From NCBI GenBank assembly GCA_904502155.1, contig CAJGDV010000045.1, positions 1 to 8,714 of the forward strand: a DNA stretch of 8,714 bases, written 5' to 3'. The notes under the pieces are model-generated. The model worked only from the letters and a program-made list of their open reading frames with translations. It had not been told where the DNA came from and searched no databases. The position numbers and the translations under genes were made by a program. Below are positions 1 to 7,420 of the stretch, in pieces. Numbering within the stretch: the stretch's first letter is position 1; each line of letters opens with the position of its first letter. This stretch comes from an uncultured Bacilli bacterium. Lineage in GTDB: Bacteria; Bacillota_I; Bacilli_A; RF39; UBA660.

Positions 1-29
1 AAAAAAGAAATACCTAGCAGTATTTCTTT
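1..29 (-). terminator. Intrinsic terminator of the dnaG-rpoD-trmK operon
   Basis: Read on the minus strand, AAAGAAATAC (29-20) pairs perfectly with GTATTTCTTT (13-4) across a six-base loop (19-14), and six T follow at 6-1. The loop contains the trmK stop codon TAG (16-14), so the 5' arm is coding sequence. The stem is 10 bp but has only two G-C pairs. The window edge cuts any further T-tract. It suggests the operon ends with trmK, without the nif3-like gene that often follows trmK in Bacillota. Confidence 0.75.
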
Positions 30-658
30 ATTGTTTTAACAATTAGTCTATATTCTAATTTTTTATTAATATTAGATGCAGGAATTCTTTCATAAATATC
101 AGTATATTTATCAAGTAAGAATTTTCTATAATCATAATATTCTTTTTTCTTTTTGATGATAGGACCTAATACATAGTCCTCAAATTTATAATTTTTACAA
201 CCCTTTTTTAATTTCATTATAACGTAATAAATACCTTTTTCTTTTATTACTTTTTCATCTTCAATAATATAATTGTCAGTAATTGTTTCTCTAAATTCCA
301 TTAAATCAGTATTTGTTTGAACAATAACATGTTCTAAATCATGTTTTTCTAATATTTTTAAAATAGTATTAGTACCCATTCCAGCAATAATAACATAGTC
401 ATCTTTACTATATTCAACACTATCTAAACCATCAGATTTACATACTTTAATTTTTCCAGTTAAAGAATATTTTTTAATATTTTCACGTGCTGATTTAAGG
501 CAGTTTTCATTAATATCACTAGCTGTACAATTACAATTACGATGAAGAGTTAAATAAATGTCTAATAAAGCGTGATCGCACCCCACGTCAACGACAGTAC
601 TATGTACTGGAACTAATGAAGCAATTTCTAAAAGTCTTTTTGAAAACATATTATTCAA
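14..658 (-). CDS. trmK: tRNA (adenine-N1)-methyltransferase TrmK (m1A22)
   Basis: TrmK uses S-adenosylmethionine to methylate N1 of adenine 22 in the tRNA D-arm, in the cytoplasm. The Rossmann methyltransferase core shows motif I VVDVGCDHALLDIYL (residues 22-36), an acidic SAM-ribose region near ASDIN (46-50), IIAGMGT (90-96) and VQTN (113-116). A lysine- and tyrosine-rich, probably helical C-terminal part follows from about residue 155. It sits directly after rpoD, as trmK does in many Bacillota. The longest reading starts with TTG at 658 and overlaps rpoD by 8 bases. An in-frame ATG at 649-647 starts 4 bases after the rpoD stop (TAATATG) and gives MFSKRL. Neither start has a strong ribosome binding site, so translational coupling is likely and the ATG is a serious alternative. 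Family members usually read AGMGG and QPN where this one has AGMGT and QTN. Confidence 0.9.
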   Translation of the reverse strand: MNNMFSKRLLEIASLVPVHSTVVDVGCDHALLDIYLTLHRNCNCTASDINENCLKSARENIKKYSLTGKIKVCKSDGLDSVEYSKDDYVIIAGMGTNTILKILEKHDLEHVIVQTNTDLMEFRETITDNYIIEDEKVIKEKGIYYVIMKLKKGCKNYKFEDYVLGPIIKKKKEYYDYRKFLLDKYTDIYERIPASNINKKLEYRLIVKTIKKYC

Positions 659-1736
659 CCATATAATCTTTTAATTTTCTTGAACGTGATGGATGACGAA
701 GTTTTCTTAGTGCTTTTGCTTCAATTTGTCTAATACGTTCACGTGTTACACCGAACATTTGTCCAACTTCTTCAAGGGTTCTAGATTTACCATCTTCAAG
801 ACCAAATCTTAATCTAATAACTTTTTCTTCTCTTTCAGTTAAAGTTAATAATACTTCTGAAATTTCATCTTTTAACATTTCATTTGTAGCATATTCTTCA
901 GGACTCATGTTTCTTTCATCTGGTACGAAATCTCCTAAATGTGAGTCATCTTCTTCACCAATTGGTGTTTCTAAACTAACTGGTTCTTGACTAATTTTAT
1001 AAATTTCTCTGATTTTTTCAACAGAAATTCCCATTTTAGCAGCTAATTCTTCTTCAGATGGTTCACGATTAAGTTCAAGAGTCATTTGTCTTTGAATACG
1101 CGCTAATTTATTAATTGTTTCAACCATATGAACTGGAACACGAATTGTTCTAGCTTGGTCAGCAATAGCTCTTGTAATAGCTTGTCTAATCCACCAAGTA
1201 GCATATGTAGAAAATTTGAAACCTTTACCAACATCGAATTTTTCTACTGATTTCATAAGACCAATATTACCTTCTTGAATTAAGTCTAAGAATAACATTC
1301 CACGACCAACATATCTTTTAGCAATACTAACAACAAGACGTAAGTTAGCTTCAGCTAAAATAGTTTTAGCTTCTTGATCCCCAGCCATAATTCTATCAGC
1401 TAATTCTAATTCTTCTTCAATTGTTAATAATTTAATTTGACCAATTTCTTTTAAATACATACGAACTGGATCATTAATATTTAAATCTTTAGTTAAAATA
1501 TCATCGTCTAGAATTAATTCTTCTTTCATTCCGCCATTTTCGCCATTTTGATCTTCTTCAGATACAACGGCAATGTTATTTTCACTAAAAGCATTATATA
1601 ATTCATCAAGTGAATCACTATCTAAATCAAGCCCTTTTAAAGCATTAGCTAATTGTTCATAAGTAACAAGCCCTTTTTCTTTACCTATTTTAACTAGCTC
1701 ATTTTTTCTTTCTTCAAATGTTTTAATTTCTTGCAT
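651..1736 (-). CDS. rpoD: RNA polymerase primary sigma factor RpoD/SigA
   Basis: This is the housekeeping sigma-70 factor that directs RNA polymerase to -35/-10 promoters. At 361 residues it is close to the Bacillus SigA length. Domains in order: a short region 1.1-like helical domain (about 5-60) and an acidic linker; region 1.2 from DPVRMYLKEIG (89-99); region 2 with the polymerase-binding box DLIQEGNIGLMKSVEKFD (151-168) and the -10-melting helix YATWWIRQAITRAI (178-191); region 3 (about 205-275); region 4 with the helix-turn-helix from TLEEVGQMFGVTRERIRQIE (320-339) contacting the -35 element. The ATG start at 1736 has the site AGGGGA six bases upstream. The gene lies 20 bases after dnaG and runs into trmK. 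No key residue looks missing. Identification is essentially certain. Confidence 0.98.
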   Translation of the reverse strand: MQEIKTFEERKNELVKIGKEKGLVTYEQLANALKGLDLDSDSLDELYNAFSENNIAVVSEEDQNGENGGMKEELILDDDILTKDLNINDPVRMYLKEIGQIKLLTIEEELELADRIMAGDQEAKTILAEANLRLVVSIAKRYVGRGMLFLDLIQEGNIGLMKSVEKFDVGKGFKFSTYATWWIRQAITRAIADQARTIRVPVHMVETINKLARIQRQMTLELNREPSEEELAAKMGISVEKIREIYKISQEPVSLETPIGEEDDSHLGDFVPDERNMSPEEYATNEMLKDEISEVLLTLTEREEKVIRLRFGLEDGKSRTLEEVGQMFGVTRERIRQIEAKALRKLRHPSRSRKLKDYMVE

Positions 1737-1742
1737 AACTAA

Positions 1743-1748
1743 TCCCCT
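1743..1748 (-). promoter_or_regulatory. Ribosome binding site of rpoD
   Basis: AGGGGA on the minus strand lies six bases before the ATG at 1736, inside the 20-base dnaG-rpoD gap. It fixes the rpoD start and allows independent initiation within the operon transcript. Confidence 0.7.
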
Positions 1749-1756
1749 AACTATAA

Positions 1757-3529
1757 CTATAATTCTTCCCTATCTTTAATTAATTCAGTAATTTTATCAA
1801 TTAAAGAAATTTGTTTCATAATATCTTTTTCATTCTTAATATCTTTTTGAATTTTTTTGATTTGCTCATTTATATTATATTCTTTAATAACATTTATATA
1901 ATCTAAAATCTCATTTAAATCAAATTCTTCCCTTAAATTTTGATTCAAAACGACATTTAATGATTCCATTAATTCTTTTTTACTAGAAGCATAAGTCATA
2001 AAATCAGCAACATTTATATATCCATGTTTATGATAAAAACCACTAATTTCACGCGCTAATTTACGCATTTTGTAACTAGGCATATATGAAATTCTACGAT
2101 CATAAATATAAATAATTTCTTTATTATTAAGCATGTAATATATTAAATTGATTTCAGCCTTCTCATATTTGTTAAGCCCTTTTTGTATTGGCTGTGGTTC
2201 AATTATTACAGGTTTAATAATTTCAGCATCACTAACATCTTCCTCATGCTTTATAAGAGGTCTTAACTCGGCCCTTATAATATCAGGTTTAATATTGGTA
2301 TCTTCACAAATTTTACTAATCATCATTTCTCTTAAAATATTGTCATCAACTTTATTTAATAGTTCAACACATTTTCTTAAGTAAATGGCAACATCATCCA
2401 TATTATTTAAATCATAATCTTTTTTTAAATATGAAATTTGAAATTCTAAAACTGAAATTGGATTATTAAGTTTTTTATCAAATTCTTCTTTTCCAAATTT
2501 TCTTATAAAATCATCCGGATCTAAATCTGATTCTAAACGAATAATTTTTGGAATAACACCAACTGTTTTTAACTTTTCAATACAACTATACGTTGCTTTT
2601 GCTCCTGCTTTATCTCCATCAAAACATAAATATATATCTTTAGCCATTTTTTTAAGCAAATTAGCATGAAACTCTGTTATTGCTGTCCCCATTGTAGCAA
2701 CACAGTTGTCATATCCGATTGTATGAGCCCTTATTACATCCATAAAACCTTCCATAACAATTACATAGCCATTTCTTCTAGCGCTATTTTTAGCTCTATT
2801 ATAATTATATAAAGTTTCTGTTTTTTTAAAGATATCAGTTTCATTAGTATTAATATACTTAGAATTATCTTCTTCGTTGTAAATTCTTCCGCTAAATCCA
2901 ACTATATTTCCATTAATGTCATCAAGAGGAAACATTATACGATTACAATAACTATCATATAATCCCCTATCTCCTTCTTTTACTAATCCAGTTTTAATTA
3001 TATCTGATTTAGCATATTTTGAAGACATTGACTTAGTTATAATTAAGCGGTCTTTTAAAGATAAACCAATTCTAAATGTATTAATAATGTCATCATTAAT
3101 TTGTCTATTTTTTAGATATTCTCTTGCTTCCTTACCATTCTCACTAATTAAAATTTGATGATAAAGTTTCGTAGTATCTTCATAGATATCATAAAGATTT
3201 TTAAATTTCTCATTAATTTTTGAGTTATTTACTTTGATATCTAATTTAATGTTTGTTATATCTGCACATCGTTTTACAGCTTCAATGAATGATATATTTT
3301 CAATATCTTCAATGAATTTAAAAACATTACCAGTAGCTCCACAAGAGAAACAAGTATAAATTTGTTTATCTTTAGCTACACTCATACTAGCGTTATTATC
3401 ATCATGAAATGGACATAAACCAAAAAAATTCTTTCCTCTAGGGTTTAACTTGACATAGCCATCAATAACATCAACTATATCTATGCTATTACGTATTTCT
3501 GTTATAACATCTTGTGGTATTTGATTCAT
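1757..3529 (-). CDS. dnaG: DNA primase DnaG
   Basis: DnaG makes RNA primers at the replication fork and works with the replicative helicase. The N-terminal CHC2 zinc-binding domain has C39, H42, C60 and C63 (CPFH...CFSCG). The catalytic domain has FPLDDINGNIVGFSGR (200-215). The TOPRIM fold has VMEGFMDV with the catalytic glutamate E260, CFDGDKAGAKA with D304 and D306, and DPDDF (337-341). The remaining part, from about residue 435 to 590, matches the variable helicase-interaction domain in place and length and is lysine- and glutamate-rich, as usual. Its 590 residues are close to the Bacillus length. The ATG at 3529 is supported by AGGGGAG nine bases upstream. It is the first gene of the dnaG-rpoD-trmK operon, the Bacillota form of the macromolecular synthesis operon (no rpsU is seen upstream). 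Confidence 0.97.
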   Translation of the reverse strand: MNQIPQDVITEIRNSIDIVDVIDGYVKLNPRGKNFFGLCPFHDDNNASMSVAKDKQIYTCFSCGATGNVFKFIEDIENISFIEAVKRCADITNIKLDIKVNNSKINEKFKNLYDIYEDTTKLYHQILISENGKEAREYLKNRQINDDIINTFRIGLSLKDRLIITKSMSSKYAKSDIIKTGLVKEGDRGLYDSYCNRIMFPLDDINGNIVGFSGRIYNEEDNSKYINTNETDIFKKTETLYNYNRAKNSARRNGYVIVMEGFMDVIRAHTIGYDNCVATMGTAITEFHANLLKKMAKDIYLCFDGDKAGAKATYSCIEKLKTVGVIPKIIRLESDLDPDDFIRKFGKEEFDKKLNNPISVLEFQISYLKKDYDLNNMDDVAIYLRKCVELLNKVDDNILREMMISKICEDTNIKPDIIRAELRPLIKHEEDVSDAEIIKPVIIEPQPIQKGLNKYEKAEINLIYYMLNNKEIIYIYDRRISYMPSYKMRKLAREISGFYHKHGYINVADFMTYASSKKELMESLNVVLNQNLREEFDLNEILDYINVIKEYNINEQIKKIQKDIKNEKDIMKQISLIDKITELIKDREEL

Positions 3530-3538
3530 AATATCATA

Positions 3539-3545
3539 CTCCCCT
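3539..3545 (-). promoter_or_regulatory. Ribosome binding site of dnaG
   Basis: AGGGGAG on the minus strand ends nine bases before the ATG at 3529. Another ATG at 3537-3535 is out of frame and too close to this site, so 3529 is preferred. Confidence 0.7.
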
Positions 3546-3546
3546 A

Positions 3547-3573
3547 CTTATAATATACGACAAAACTTTGCAA
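3547..3573 (-). promoter_or_regulatory. Weak candidate promoter of the dnaG operon
   Basis: On the minus strand TTGCAA (3573-3568) is followed after 15 bases by TATAAG (3552-3547), within a TATATTATAAG tract that offers several overlapping -10 hexamers. The spacer is shorter than the ideal 17, and the -35 matches the consensus only partly. A promoter is expected here because the upstream neighbour is divergent, but the exact elements are uncertain. Confidence 0.35.
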
Positions 3574-3638
3574 TTTCCTTTTTTTTACTCAAAAAAATCA
3601 TATTTTTTTAAAATTTGTGCATATTATTTATAGAAAGT

Positions 3639-3644
3639 GGTGAT
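3639..3644 (+). promoter_or_regulatory. Ribosome binding site that decides the start of the DUF6512-like gene
   Basis: GGTGAT is an exact match to the end of the anti-Shine-Dalgarno complement (GGAGGTGAT register) and is followed by TTTT and a TTG codon at 3649. If the start were the GTG at 3637 or 3640, this sequence would be inside the gene and neither GTG would have a usable site. It therefore favours TTG 3649. Confidence 0.6.
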
Positions 3645-3648
3645 TTTT

Positions 3649-4179
3649 TTGAAAAAAATATTTAAAATTGCATTAATTTTTGCTGTTTGCTTCTTAGCAC
3701 ATAATATGTATGATTGGTTTGATAATAGCGTAACTAGTATTTTCTTTCCTGTTAACGAGAGTATATGGGAACATATGAAAATAATTTTTACATCTACTAT
3801 CATTGTCTCTTTTTTTGAATATTTAAGATTAAAAAAAGCAGGATTATTATACCATAATTTTTGGTTTTCAAATATATTTTCTGCATTTTTATCAATTCCT
3901 TTATATTTAGTTTTATTTGTTCCAGTTTATAATGTAATTGGTGAAAATATGTTTTTTAGTATTGGATTAATGTTAGTTGTAATTATTGCTGTTGTTTATA
4001 TGGCACATTATTTAAGTACAAAAAAAGAAATAAGAGATATGACTCTTACTTCTTTAATATTTTTATCTTTAGTTTATATTGGTTTTGGTTATTTAACATA
4101 TTATCCAGCACATAATGGTTTATTTTATGATACTACTAATAATATGTATGGAATTAATACTTATGTATTAAGGGATTAA
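3649..4179 (+). CDS. Small multi-pass membrane protein, DUF6512-like
   Basis: The protein has 176 residues from the TTG at 3649, or 180 from the GTG at 3637. It is very hydrophobic, with about five membrane segments at roughly 4-20, 46-58, 76-96, 101-120 and 131-149. Conserved-looking polar motifs sit between them: AHNMYDW (17-23), FFPVNESIWEHMK (32-44), and a C-terminal YYPAHNGLFYD...YGI (151-169). These motifs recall the DUF6512 family of uncharacterised Bacillota membrane proteins. The His, Asn, Glu and Trp residues at membrane boundaries could form a functional site, but no reaction is known to me. It is the only plus-strand gene here, is divergent from dnaG, and overlaps the last 12 bases of the convergent glycosidase-like gene. 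Family assignment is from memory of motifs; the membrane nature is clear. Confidence 0.75.
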   Translation: MKKIFKIALIFAVCFLAHNMYDWFDNSVTSIFFPVNESIWEHMKIIFTSTIIVSFFEYLRLKKAGLLYHNFWFSNIFSAFLSIPLYLVLFVPVYNVIGENMFFSIGLMLVVIIAVVYMAHYLSTKKEIRDMTLTSLIFLSLVYIGFGYLTYYPAHNGLFYDTTNNMYGINTYVLRD

Positions 4180-5166
4180 ACCAAATCCACTAACAACTGA
4201 TCTTCCTCCAACAATTGCTTGTCCATAAATATTTTTTGGATTATTTACTAAATTACCATTAATTGCTAATTGCGCTGATGATCCTCCATCTAAATTTGCA
4301 GCATTATATGCTTTATATTTTTTTAGAGTTTCAATAACTTCTCCCATATTTGGTCCAAAAGCATGTGTACCTTCTGTTACTAAGAATAGAACGGTACCAT
4401 CTTTTCTTTGTCCAATAGCAACACGTGCTGCTCTTGAATAACCTCCAACACTAGAGTTGTATTCAATGCTTTTACCATTAACTATTAAGAATGGTCCAAA
4501 TTCTAAAGCATCACGCATACCCATATTTATTGCTTCTTCTCCAGTAGCATTTACAAGTAATAATTTATTATCTTTTGTAAATCCAATTAAATTTGCAGGT
4601 CCAGTATTATCTTGCCAAATAATTTTGCTATCTTTAATTAGATAACCCATTGGAATATCACTTCCAAGACCATTATCAACAAACATACCACCATTTATAC
4701 ATACGGTACCACCATATCTAGTACACATATTTTTAATTCTTTCTTGTCCTGTACCTGTACCAAATGTTTTTGAATGAATTAAAGTTACTTTTGAAGGATC
4801 GTATATAGCAACTAAATATGCATTATATCCTCCAACTTTAATATTTAATAATTTATAATCTTCATTTCCTTCATCACGAGTTAAAATAGCTTCATCATAT
4901 TCATCATCATACGAATCTCTTTCTGCATTACTAATTACAATGTCATCTAATTTAACATTATCACTAATTGGTGTAAAACTGTCTGCAGCTACTACTTTAT
5001 TTATTGTTTCTTCTGAGTAAAATGTATATGCAATGTATTGATGTGTTTTTGTGTTTAATGATGTCATAATAACAACATTTCTCACTGTCGGTATAGCATA
5101 TGTAAAAATGAAACAACATGCAACAAGGATATCAATAATAATCATTGTTATTGTTAACTTCTTCAT
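4168..5166 (-). CDS. Membrane-anchored phosphodiester glycosidase (NAGPA-like) domain protein
   Basis: The family (PF09992) includes the mammalian enzyme that uncovers mannose-6-phosphate by cleaving a GlcNAc phosphodiester. Bacterial members are usually tied to exopolysaccharides or cell-wall glycans. The 332-residue protein has one N-terminal membrane segment (about 6-26) serving as an uncleaved anchor or signal, then an acidic linker (about 60-105). The domain follows, with VCINGGMFVDNG (155-166), FGPFLIVNGK (223-232), RVAIGQRKDGTVLFLVTEG (248-266), NAANLDGGSSAQL (288-300) and a closing GGRSVVSGFGLIP. These are the family's signature glycine-rich motifs. The active domain should face outside. 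The ATG at 5166 has GAGG ten bases upstream, overlapping the end of the preceding gene. The 5-base gap implies an operon with the 719-residue surface protein. The natural substrate cannot be told from sequence. Confidence 0.88.
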   Translation of the reverse strand: MKKLTITMIIIDILVACCFIFTYAIPTVRNVVIMTSLNTKTHQYIAYTFYSEETINKVVAADSFTPISDNVKLDDIVISNAERDSYDDEYDEAILTRDEGNEDYKLLNIKVGGYNAYLVAIYDPSKVTLIHSKTFGTGTGQERIKNMCTRYGGTVCINGGMFVDNGLGSDIPMGYLIKDSKIIWQDNTGPANLIGFTKDNKLLLVNATGEEAINMGMRDALEFGPFLIVNGKSIEYNSSVGGYSRAARVAIGQRKDGTVLFLVTEGTHAFGPNMGEVIETLKKYKAYNAANLDGGSSAQLAINGNLVNNPKNIYGQAIVGGRSVVSGFGLIP

Positions 5167-5171
5167 TTTTT

Positions 5172-7331
5172 TTAAGCCTCCATACTATATGGAACTTCGT
5201 TTGTTCCTTCTCCTACTTTTAATTTATCAAGTTCTATAACAAGAACAGGTCTAATTTCTCTTGAAATAGTAATTTTAGATTTAGATAAAATACCATAATT
5301 ATTATAATATGCAAATCCATCTTCTGCTCCTGTAATTAAGTAATATCTTGAACTAACAGAACCAATTTGTGGATCTAATATACTAAGCATACCAACTTTA
5401 GCATTTACTTTTGATTTAGTAACATCTTTATATGAAGTTGTATATGAACCTGTATAGAATGTTCCTTCAACTAAACTATCTTTATATGGTAGTGTATTTA
5501 AATATGAATTATTTAAATAACTTGCAGCTGAAGATGCACTTTCAGGATTATAAACATTTGCTGCTGTATCAAATCTAAAAGTTGTATTAATATTTTTATT
5601 TAAAGCGATATAAGCTTTTTTATCTTCAATTTTAATAATATTAAATACGTCTTCACCTAATTTAACAACTGAACCAATTTGTGGTTCTTTATTTGTATTA
5701 TCAACAACATAAGGATTTTCTTTAGTTCCTTTACCGCTTAATAAAGCAACAGAATTTTTAAGTCTAATAACTGGTTTAACATAAAAGTTTGAATTAGCAT
5801 CACCATTTGAAATATTAGCCCCATTAGTATTCCATACTTTATCATCACTAGTATTGTATAACCATACATTTTCGTTAACATTAATAAATGTTTGGTCATT
5901 AATTTTAGAATTAATAAAGTCATTAATTCCTAATAAACGTACATAATCTGTATCAATAGATTTATCACAAGTAATTTTTGTTACATCGTTAACAACGTCT
6001 TCACAAAATACAACATTAGCTAAATCAGAAATATTTAAACCTTTAACATAAGTGTCATTTAAATATTTTCTAATATCAGAATCTTTATATGTACTATGTA
6101 CATTGTTAAACATTAAAATATTATGAGCATTATCAAGTACCATTTCAGTACTTCCATCTTGATATACTTTAACTATTCTCCATAATTGATTTTTATATTT
6201 AACATAGTTGTCTACTTCATTACCTTTAAATACATAATGAACTGAATCTTTATATAATCCATTTCCTTCTGTAGCAATACTAGTATTAGCTATAATAGTT
6301 GCACCTAATAAATCAACTTTTTCACCTTTTTCGTTTGTTGGATTATAAATTTTATAGTATTTAATTAAACGACTACCATAAAATATACAGCATCCTAAAA
6401 TAAATAAAATTGAAACTATAACAAAAACTAATTGACAATAATAAGATTTGTTCTTTTCAGGTTTAATTTTTTCTTTTTTGCCTTTTTCTTTTTTAGGTTT
6501 TTCTTTTTTATCTTTTTTCTTTTCTTCCTTAGATTCTTCTTTAACTTCTTCTTTTTTAGGTTCTTCTTTAACTTCCTCTTTTTTAGGTTCTTCTTTTTTA
6601 GGTTCTTCAATAACTAAAGTTTCAACAGGTTCTACACTTTTAGCTTCACCCATAGTTGGTGCTTGAACCTTACTACTTATTCTTCTTGGTTTTGGAAGTT
6701 CTTCTAAACGTTCTCTAAGTTCTTTTAAAGATATTCTAGTTTCTGCTGCTAATTTTTTAAGTTTAACTTCAGCAATTACTTCATCTTTAACTTTTTTAAT
6801 TTCTTTTAAAGTAGCTACTACATAAGCTTCTCTTTCTTCTTTTGTTCTACGAACTTTTGGTTTTTCAACTTTTATTTCGTTAAGAACTTTAACTTTTTCT
6901 TTATCATCTAATGGAAGTGGAATATCAATTTCTTTAATTTCAATATTGTCATCTTCTGGAATATCAATTTCCATAATTTCAATTTCTTCTTTTTTTACTT
7001 CTTTTTTCTTTTCTTCCTTAGGTTCCTCTTTTTTAGGTTCTTTTATTTTAAGTTCTTCAGTAGGCATAACCATAACTTCTGGTTGTTCATTTAATTCTTC
7101 TAAAATTTCAACATCAATTTTTGGTAATTCAATTATTTCATCAAGTTCTACTTCAGTAAGTAGATCTTGTTCTTCTTTTGTATCAATAACATTATCTTCT
7201 TCAATAAAGTCAAGTGCTAAATCGAATATGTCTTTATTTTCTCTTGTTGGAGTATTGAGCATGAAGTCATCTTCTTCAATTTCATCAAAAGAAAGTAGAT
7301 CTAAATTCTTTTCAAAATCTTCCCTTTTCAT
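5172..7331 (-). CDS. Single-pass surface protein: charged cytosolic half plus two related extracellular domains
   Basis: I do not recognise a named gene. The first 298 residues are acidic, then Lys/Glu/Pro-rich, with low-complexity runs at about 97-116 and 240-295 and a probable coiled coil at 164-212. One membrane helix (about 299-321) is preceded by a lysine-rich stretch, implying N-inside topology. The exterior has two copies of one domain, about 375-543 and 554-717. Each begins with a short beta unit (YKNQLWRIVKVYQDG; GEDVFNIIKIEDKK), has a YLN-x2-Y segment (423-428; 605-610), and ends in a PV motif followed by G-x-GT-x-E-x-PY (519-541; 695-715). This resembles DUF6273-type modules that are abundant in surface proteins of uncultured Bacilli; the match is tentative. 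C443 and C455 in copy 1 could form a disulfide. A strong promoter and AGGAG site precede the ATG at 7331. The glycosidase-like gene follows in the same operon. A cell-surface binding or scaffold role is inference. Confidence 0.85.
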   Translation of the reverse strand: MKREDFEKNLDLLSFDEIEEDDFMLNTPTRENKDIFDLALDFIEEDNVIDTKEEQDLLTEVELDEIIELPKIDVEILEELNEQPEVMVMPTEELKIKEPKKEEPKEEKKKEVKKEEIEIMEIDIPEDDNIEIKEIDIPLPLDDKEKVKVLNEIKVEKPKVRRTKEEREAYVVATLKEIKKVKDEVIAEVKLKKLAAETRISLKELRERLEELPKPRRISSKVQAPTMGEAKSVEPVETLVIEEPKKEEPKKEEVKEEPKKEEVKEESKEEKKKDKKEKPKKEKGKKEKIKPEKNKSYYCQLVFVIVSILFILGCCIFYGSRLIKYYKIYNPTNEKGEKVDLLGATIIANTSIATEGNGLYKDSVHYVFKGNEVDNYVKYKNQLWRIVKVYQDGSTEMVLDNAHNILMFNNVHSTYKDSDIRKYLNDTYVKGLNISDLANVVFCEDVVNDVTKITCDKSIDTDYVRLLGINDFINSKINDQTFINVNENVWLYNTSDDKVWNTNGANISNGDANSNFYVKPVIRLKNSVALLSGKGTKENPYVVDNTNKEPQIGSVVKLGEDVFNIIKIEDKKAYIALNKNINTTFRFDTAANVYNPESASSAASYLNNSYLNTLPYKDSLVEGTFYTGSYTTSYKDVTKSKVNAKVGMLSILDPQIGSVSSRYYLITGAEDGFAYYNNYGILSKSKITISREIRPVLVIELDKLKVGEGTNEVPYSMEA
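6534..6602 (-). repeat. Short in-frame tandem repeat (27 bp) coding for Lys/Glu/Pro
   Basis: Two 27-base units (6534-6560 and 6561-6587) differ at one base, and a shortened 15-base copy follows at 6588-6602. They encode repeats of the type EEPKKEEVK in the cytosolic low-complexity tail next to the membrane segment. Unit length is a multiple of three, so copy-number change keeps the reading frame. A related stretch occurs near 7016-7043. Confidence 0.8.
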
Positions 7332-7335
7332 ATAA

Positions 7336-7342
7336 CTCTCCT
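7336..7342 (-). promoter_or_regulatory. Ribosome binding site of the 719-residue surface protein
   Basis: AGGAGAG on the minus strand ends four bases before the ATG at 7331 (six from the AGGAG core). It confirms the start and lies within a predicted leader of only about 20 bases. Confidence 0.75.
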
Positions 7343-7357
7343 ATCTATAACAATACC

Positions 7358-7386
7358 ATTATAGCAAACACAAAAAATTATATCAA
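7358..7386 (-). promoter_or_regulatory. Strong SigA-type promoter of the surface protein-glycosidase operon
   Basis: On the minus strand TTGATA (7386-7381) and a perfect TATAAT (7363-7358) are separated by exactly 17 bases. TGC directly precedes the -10, giving an extended -10 element. Transcription should start near 7351, leaving an untranslated leader of about 20 bases. This is the best promoter match in the window and implies substantial constitutive expression of the operon. Confidence 0.88.
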
Positions 7387-7397
7387 CATTTTATGAC

Positions 7398-7420
7398 AAA
7401 AAAAAGAGAGTAAACTCTCT
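7398..7420 (-). terminator. Intrinsic terminator with long T-tract
   Basis: On the minus strand AGAGAG (7420-7415), loop TTTA (7414-7411) and CTCTCT (7410-7405) form a perfect 6-bp stem, and the T-run continues to 7398. It lies between the peptidase gene's own terminator and the next promoter. It is therefore either a second stop for read-through or the end of a separate short transcript. Confidence 0.85.

Larger units (their letters stand above)
3530..3648. other. Divergent intergenic region between dnaG and the DUF6512-like gene
   Basis: This 119-base stretch separates two divergent starts. It holds the dnaG ribosome binding site and a probable dnaG promoter. For the plus-strand gene, TATTAT at 3622-3627 is a possible -10 preceded one base off-register by TG, but no matching -35 hexamer is visible. 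The rest is A and T tracts. No operator or structured RNA leader is recognisable. Confidence 0.6.

Noticed and set aside
3591..3609. A palindrome of A and T tracts (AAAAAAAT-CAT-ATTTTTTT) upstream of the plus-strand gene.
   Set aside because: It is made only of A-T pairs in a very AT-rich intergenic region, and chance is an adequate explanation. It is not positioned as a terminator for any gene here.
6428..7335. Several long open frames on both strands in the Lys/Glu-rich region, with products made almost only of Phe, Ser, Leu or Lys.
   Set aside because: They are compositional shadows of the A/G-rich low-complexity coding repeats. They have no ribosome binding sites and no domain-like content.
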